Translations under genes and position numbers: made by a program
Shown here: in pieces, positions 60,499 through 64,000 of the stretch
How the letters are laid out: every line of letters starts with the position of its first letter
Position numbering within the stretch: position 1 is the stretch's first letter
Notes under the pieces: model-generated
Seen by the model: only the letters and a program-made list of their open reading frames with translations
Database searches by the model: none
Told to the model about the DNA's origin: nothing
Source of the DNA: Deltaproteobacteria bacterium
GTDB lineage: Bacteria; Desulfobacterota; Binatia; UBA1149; SPBQ01
Direction: 5' to 3'
Length of the DNA: 64,000 nt
Assembly (NCBI GenBank): GCA_029262375.1
Contig: JAJCZM010000043.1
Location: 121,162-185,161 of the forward strand

Positions 60499-61198
60499 CA
60501 GATCGCCCCCCCTCATGAAGGCGCCCATCGGCCAGCGTCATCGTCCGATCCATTGCGGCGGCCAGAGTCGCGCTGTGCGTGGCGACGACCAGGCAGCACC
60601 CGGCCTCGCGCTGAATATTGATGAGCAAGTCCTGTACCTCATGCGCCGTGTTCGGATCCAGATTACCGGTGGGCTCGTCGGCGAATACCGCTTGCGGCTC
60701 GGTGACGACGGATCGGGCGACGGCAACACGCTGCTGTTCTCCACCCGACAATTCGCCGGGCCGATGCGTCAATCGATCGGCCAGGCCAACGCGCTCAAGC
60801 AGCTCCGAGGCACGGATGCGTGCCTGACTACGCGACCACCCACCGACGAGTAGCGGCATCATGACGTTCTCGACGGCATCGAAATCACCAAGAAGGTGAT
60901 GAAACTGAAAAACGAATCCCACTTTAGAATTGCGTACCTTGGCCAAGTCGCGAGCTCCGAGCGTGAAGAGGTCGGCGCCACCTATCTTAACCGAACCGGC
61001 GTCCGGAGCGTCTAGCGCGCCCAGCAGATGCAGCAGCGTACTCTTACCGACTCCCGACTCACCAACGATCGCCACGCTCTCGCCCTCACCGACCACCAGG
61101 TCCAATCCGGATAGCACCTCGATCGAGCGGAGTCCGTCGTCGAACCGTCGCACGAGACCGCGGGCCTCCACTCCAACTGCACTACTACTGCTACTCAT
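60488..61198 (-). CDS. lolD: Lipoprotein-releasing system ATP-binding protein LolD
   Basis: A 236-residue ABC ATPase. Start at 61198 (MSSSSS) overlaps the lolC stop by 8 nt; longer in-frame starts lie inside lolC. Walker A is IVGESGVGKSTLLHLLGALD, then FVFQFHHLLGDFDAVENVMM (the LolD motif region), LSGGEQQRVAVARSV and VFADEPTGNLD. It powers transfer of outer-membrane lipoproteins to LolA. It forms an operon with lolC upstream. Confidence 0.95.
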   Translation of the reverse strand: MSSSSSAVGVEARGLVRRFDDGLRSIEVLSGLDLVVGEGESVAIVGESGVGKSTLLHLLGALDAPDAGSVKIGGADLFTLGARDLAKVRNSKVGFVFQFHHLLGDFDAVENVMMPLLVGGWSRSQARIRASELLERVGLADRLTHRPGELSGGEQQRVAVARSVVTEPQAVFADEPTGNLDPNTAHEVQDLLINIQREAGCCLVVATHSATLAAAMDRTMTLADGRLHEGGRSDAA

Positions 61199-62435
61199 AG
61201 CGCAGCGTATCCACCGGAACGACGTGCGCCGCCTTCCACGCCGGGAATAGGCAGGCACCAAGACAAATCAGCACCGATGCGGCCGATACCAGTATAAAGT
61301 TCGAGGCAACAATACGAACCGGCAACGTCGAAACGTAGAACACGCCCTCGGGCAGATCGATGAATTCATAGTGACCCAAGCCGACGCAGGCCACGTAGCC
61401 GATCAACGCGCCCAGCCCGGTACCCAGCAGCCCGATCAGCAGCCCTTTCGAGACGAAGACCAGCGCGATACTGAGGTTGTTTGCCCCCATCGTCTTGAGC
61501 ACGGCGATATCCCGGCGCTTCTCCATCACCACCATGTACAGGGTTGAGACGATCGTGAAGGCAGAGACCAGGATGATGAGCAGAAGTACAAGGAAGTAGA
61601 CCGTCTTCTCCAACTCGAGTGCCGCAAAGACATTGCGGTGCACTTCCGTCCAGCTTTCCGCCCAATACGGGATCCCGAGCTTCTCGTTGAGATCGAGCGC
61701 GACCTGAGGCGCTTCGCGCGGATCTGCGAGCACTGCTTCGATGCCGGTCGCCACCGGCCCGAGCTTGAGAAGTGCGCGGGCATCTTCCAAACCGAGATAG
61801 ATCAGGCCCGAGTCGTACTCGAGCATTCCCGACTCATAGAGCGCGGCGATCACAAAACGCCTCGAACGCGGCAGTGCCCCCACCGGGCTGGCCGAGATGC
61901 TCGGCACCATCAGCGTCACGACATCGCCGAGCCGAACGCCCAATCGACGGGTCAGTTCGCGTCCAACCATAACGCCGGGCAGCGACGCGCCGGCGTGCTC
62001 GTGGCGTCGGCCGAGCGAGAGCGCATCGCCCTCGACCACGAAGTCCATGATTCCGTGAACGCTCGACGCCGACGCGGCATCCACACCGCGCGCGAAGACT
62101 CCTAGAATCCGCCCACCGGTCGATACCAGCATTTGCGCGGCGACCACGGGTGTTGCGTCGAGAATGCGATCGTCCTCGCGCAGCATCGCGGCAATCTTGT
62201 CCGGCTCCTCGAGGAGCCCGTTGCCCATACGCTCGCTCACACGAAGATGTGGATGGAGACCGAGCACCCGAGAGCGCAGGTCTTCTTCGAAGCCCGTCAT
62301 TACCGACAAGACGATCGTGAGGACCGCTACGCCGAGTAGCACGCTAAGCGTGGAGATAACCGTGATGACCGAAACAAAGTTCTCGCGACGCTTCGAGCGA
62401 AGGTAGCGAAGTCCAACGAATAGCTCCCAGCCCAT
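61191..62435 (-). CDS. lolC: Lipoprotein-releasing system transmembrane protein LolC/LolE
   Basis: A 414-residue permease. WELFVGLRYLRSKRRENFVS and VITVISTLSVLLGVAVLTIV form the first membrane helix, a ~230-residue periplasmic domain follows, then three helices (VYFLVLLLIILVSAFTIVST etc.) with VVMEKRRDIAVLKTMGANN, the conserved coupling region. It extracts lipoproteins from the inner membrane. Only one such gene is here, so a single LolCE-type (LolF) homodimer is likely. Confidence 0.93.
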   Translation of the reverse strand: MGWELFVGLRYLRSKRRENFVSVITVISTLSVLLGVAVLTIVLSVMTGFEEDLRSRVLGLHPHLRVSERMGNGLLEEPDKIAAMLREDDRILDATPVVAAQMLVSTGGRILGVFARGVDAASASSVHGIMDFVVEGDALSLGRRHEHAGASLPGVMVGRELTRRLGVRLGDVVTLMVPSISASPVGALPRSRRFVIAALYESGMLEYDSGLIYLGLEDARALLKLGPVATGIEAVLADPREAPQVALDLNEKLGIPYWAESWTEVHRNVFAALELEKTVYFLVLLLIILVSAFTIVSTLYMVVMEKRRDIAVLKTMGANNLSIALVFVSKGLLIGLLGTGLGALIGYVACVGLGHYEFIDLPEGVFYVSTLPVRIVASNFILVSAASVLICLGACLFPAWKAAHVVPVDTLRYE

Positions 62436-62449
62436 CGCAGGCCGCCCGA

Positions 62450-64000
62450 TCAGCCGTTGCGCTCGGGTTTGAGATGCGGAAACAGGATGACCTCGCGAAT
62501 CGAGGCCTGATCGGTGAGCAGCATGATGAGGCGATCGATTCCGATCCCCTCGCCCGCCGTGGGCGGCATGCCGTACTCGAGCGCGCGCACGTAGTCCTCG
62601 TCCATCATATGCGCTTCGTCGTCACCGGCCTGACGCTGGTCTATCTGTGCCAGGAAACGCGCGTGCTGATCTTCCGGATCGTTGAGCTCGGAGAAACCGT
62701 TCGCGATCTCGCGCCCGGCAATGAAGAGTTCGAAGCGATCGACGAAGCCTGGCTTGTCATCGCTCGCGCGCGCCAACGGAGACACCTCGATGGGAAAGCT
62801 GGTCACAAACGTAGGTTGGATGAGCGATCGCTCCGCCACTTCGTCGAACACATCGGCCATCAATCCAAGTCCCGGCTTGCGCTTGCTCGGATCAATACCG
62901 AGGTCGTCCGCCAGTGCGCCCAGAGCGTGCTCATCTTCCGCTTCTTCAGGGCTCAAGCGCGAATGTGCTGCGATCGCTTCGCCCATCGTCACGCGCGCAA
63001 ACGGCGCAGAAAAGGCGAGTTCGTGCTCGCCGTATTTGACGGTGGTCGAACCGCAAACTTGCTCGGCCAACGACGCGAACATCTGCTCGGTGAGGTCCAT
63101 CAGGTCGTGATAAGTCGCGTACGCCTGGTAGAACTCGCACATCGTGAACTCGGGATTGTGCTGCAACGAGATACCTTCGTTGCGGAAGTTGCGATTGAGT
63201 TCGAAGACCCGCTCAAACCCACCAACGACCAAGCGCTTGAGGTAAAGCTCCGGCGCGATGCGCAGAAACATATCGAGCGACAGCGCGTTGTGATGCGTGA
63301 CGAACGGACGCGCCGCGGCGCCACCGGCAATCCGTTGCATCATCGGGGTCTCCACCTCGATGAACGAACGGTCTTGCAGGAAGGTCCTCATGCCCGCAAC
63401 GATCTCGGCACGACGTCGAAACGTTTCGCGGACATCCTCGTTGACGATGAGATCGACGTAGCGCTGGCGATAGCGAGTCTCGACATCGGTGAGCCCATGC
63501 CATTTCTCGGGCAACGGCCTGAGCGACTTTACCAGTAGACGAAACGCCGACGCTTTGAGCGATAGCTCGCCCGTGCGCGTTCGGAACAATGATCCTTCGG
63601 CACCGACGATGTCGCCGATATCCAATTTCTTGACGCGGGCGAACTCCTCTTCGGTCAGGGCGTTCTTCTGTGCGTAGATCTGCAGTGGACCACTGCGGTC
63701 GCGCAAATGCATGAAGATGCTCTTGCCGAAGCTGCGGATCGACAGGATCCGCCCCGCGATCTTGTAGGTGCCGGATTCGGCTTCGACCTGTTCGCCTTCG
63801 ATCGCGCCGAAGCGCTCGACGATCTCGCCGCAAAGCGTATCGGGCACATAGTCGTTGGGAAACGCCTGGCCATCCTCGCGCAACGCACCGAGCTTGGCGC
63901 GGCGAACAGTCACCTGCTCGTCTTCCTTCTTCTGCTCGGTTATCGGATCGGCCGCCTTGCCGGCGGCACTGGGATCGGCCGCCTTGCCGGCGGCACTGGG
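62450..64000 (-). CDS. lysS: Lysyl-tRNA synthetase, class II (5' end outside window)
   Basis: The frame is open from the right edge to 62450; the visible part is 516 codons. An internal GTG at 63913 exists, but the in-frame upstream stretch (repeats of PSAAGKAAD, then EQKKEDEQV before TVRRAKLGAL) suggests the start is beyond 64000. OB-fold domain, then class II motifs: RYRQRYVDLIVNEDV, FERVFELNRNFRNEGIS and GIGIDRLIMLLTDQ, with HNPEFTMCEFYQAYATY. It charges tRNA-Lys. It is 14 nt upstream of lolC, an order common in this group. Confidence 0.95.
   Translation of the reverse strand, partial: PSAAGKAADPSAAGKAADPITEQKKEDEQVTVRRAKLGALREDGQAFPNDYVPDTLCGEIVERFGAIEGEQVEAESGTYKIAGRILSIRSFGKSIFMHLRDRSGPLQIYAQKNALTEEEFARVKKLDIGDIVGAEGSLFRTRTGELSLKASAFRLLVKSLRPLPEKWHGLTDVETRYRQRYVDLIVNEDVRETFRRRAEIVAGMRTFLQDRSFIEVETPMMQRIAGGAAARPFVTHHNALSLDMFLRIAPELYLKRLVVGGFERVFELNRNFRNEGISLQHNPEFTMCEFYQAYATYHDLMDLTEQMFASLAEQVCGSTTVKYGEHELAFSAPFARVTMGEAIAAHSRLSPEEAEDEHALGALADDLGIDPSKRKPGLGLMADVFDEVAERSLIQPTFVTSFPIEVSPLARASDDKPGFVDRFELFIAGREIANGFSELNDPEDQHARFLAQIDQRQAGDDEAHMMDEDYVRALEYGMPPTAGEGIGIDRLIMLLTDQASIREVILFPHLKPERNG
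63945..64000. repeat. 27-bp tandem repeat at the 5' end of lysS
   Basis: Two identical copies (63945-63971 and 63972-63998) and the start of a third at the edge. In the lysS frame each reads nine residues of the type PSAAGKAAD. The array may continue outside the window. Confidence 0.85.

Noticed and set aside
62474..63538. 354-codon plus-strand ORF opposite lysS
   Set aside because: Antisense to the conserved class II synthetase motifs; no independent support.
63945..64000. Short repeat as a mobile-element end
   Set aside because: Copies are in frame with lysS and encode an Ala/Lys-rich tail.

Overview
The window looks like chromosome of a high-GC Gram-negative bacterium. The lipid A/LPS genes (lpxA, lpxI, lpxB, lpxK, waaA, msbA) and outer-membrane biogenesis genes (bamA, skp, lolCD) show an outer membrane. 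LpxI instead of LpxH, a MutL with an endonuclease motif, the trpS-scpA-scpB-rluB run, and a secreted protein with a poly-threonine linker and DxDCxDGxFC repeats all resemble former Deltaproteobacteria (Desulfobacterota, Myxococcota or Binatia-like lineages). That placement is inference; no marker phylogeny was run.

Layout. (1) 1-7.4 kb is a mixed-strand stretch: the 5' part of a secreted Cys-rich repeat protein (minus), a polytopic glycosyltransferase-39-like protein, a small STAS-like protein, a CoA-transferase (plus), an acyl-CoA thioesterase and a trypsin-like protease lipoprotein (minus). (2) 7.5-13.3 kb is an accessory segment next to the initiator tRNA gene. It holds an AlbA_2-domain protein and a small unknown ORF on one strand, divergent from a SIR2-domain protein and another unknown ORF. 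A decayed tyrosine integrase (frameshift, catalytic Tyr replaced by Cys) and a third unknown gene follow. It looks like a degraded integrative element carrying a candidate antiphage cassette. (3) 13.3-64 kb is core chromosome, almost all on the minus strand and tightly packed, many genes overlapping by 4-20 nt. Only rpmB (L28) is on the plus strand.

Read in the direction of transcription (right to left) the core block runs: lysS - lolC - lolD - bamA - skp - lpxA - lpxI - Gfo/Idh oxidoreductase - lpxB - msbA - acyltransferase - waaA - lpxK - sugar epimerase - Trm112-like - Kdo-kinase-like (envelope assembly and lipid A-Kdo synthesis); yicC - gmk - rel - ridA (RNA processing, guanine nucleotides, stringent response); pgi - mutL - miaA; pheA - hisC - tyrA - aroA (aromatic amino acids) - cmk - rpsA - HU/IHF-like - HIT - lapA; an AAA/VWA pair - mutS - amidase - glnD - xer recombinase; then M50 protease - trpS - scpA - scpB - rluB - tRNA-fMet.

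Points that stand out: scpB and rluB overlap by about 440 nt, and a 24-bp tandem repeat there encodes a different octapeptide array in each frame; the accessory SIR2/AlbA_2 locus sits at the fMet tRNA; lpxD and fabZ are missing from the lipid A operon, which carries a GnnA-like oxidoreductase gene; the same 23-nt terminator core occurs at both ends of the 6.1-13.3 kb segment; and the initiator tRNA has a near-consensus promoter that leaves almost no 5' leader.
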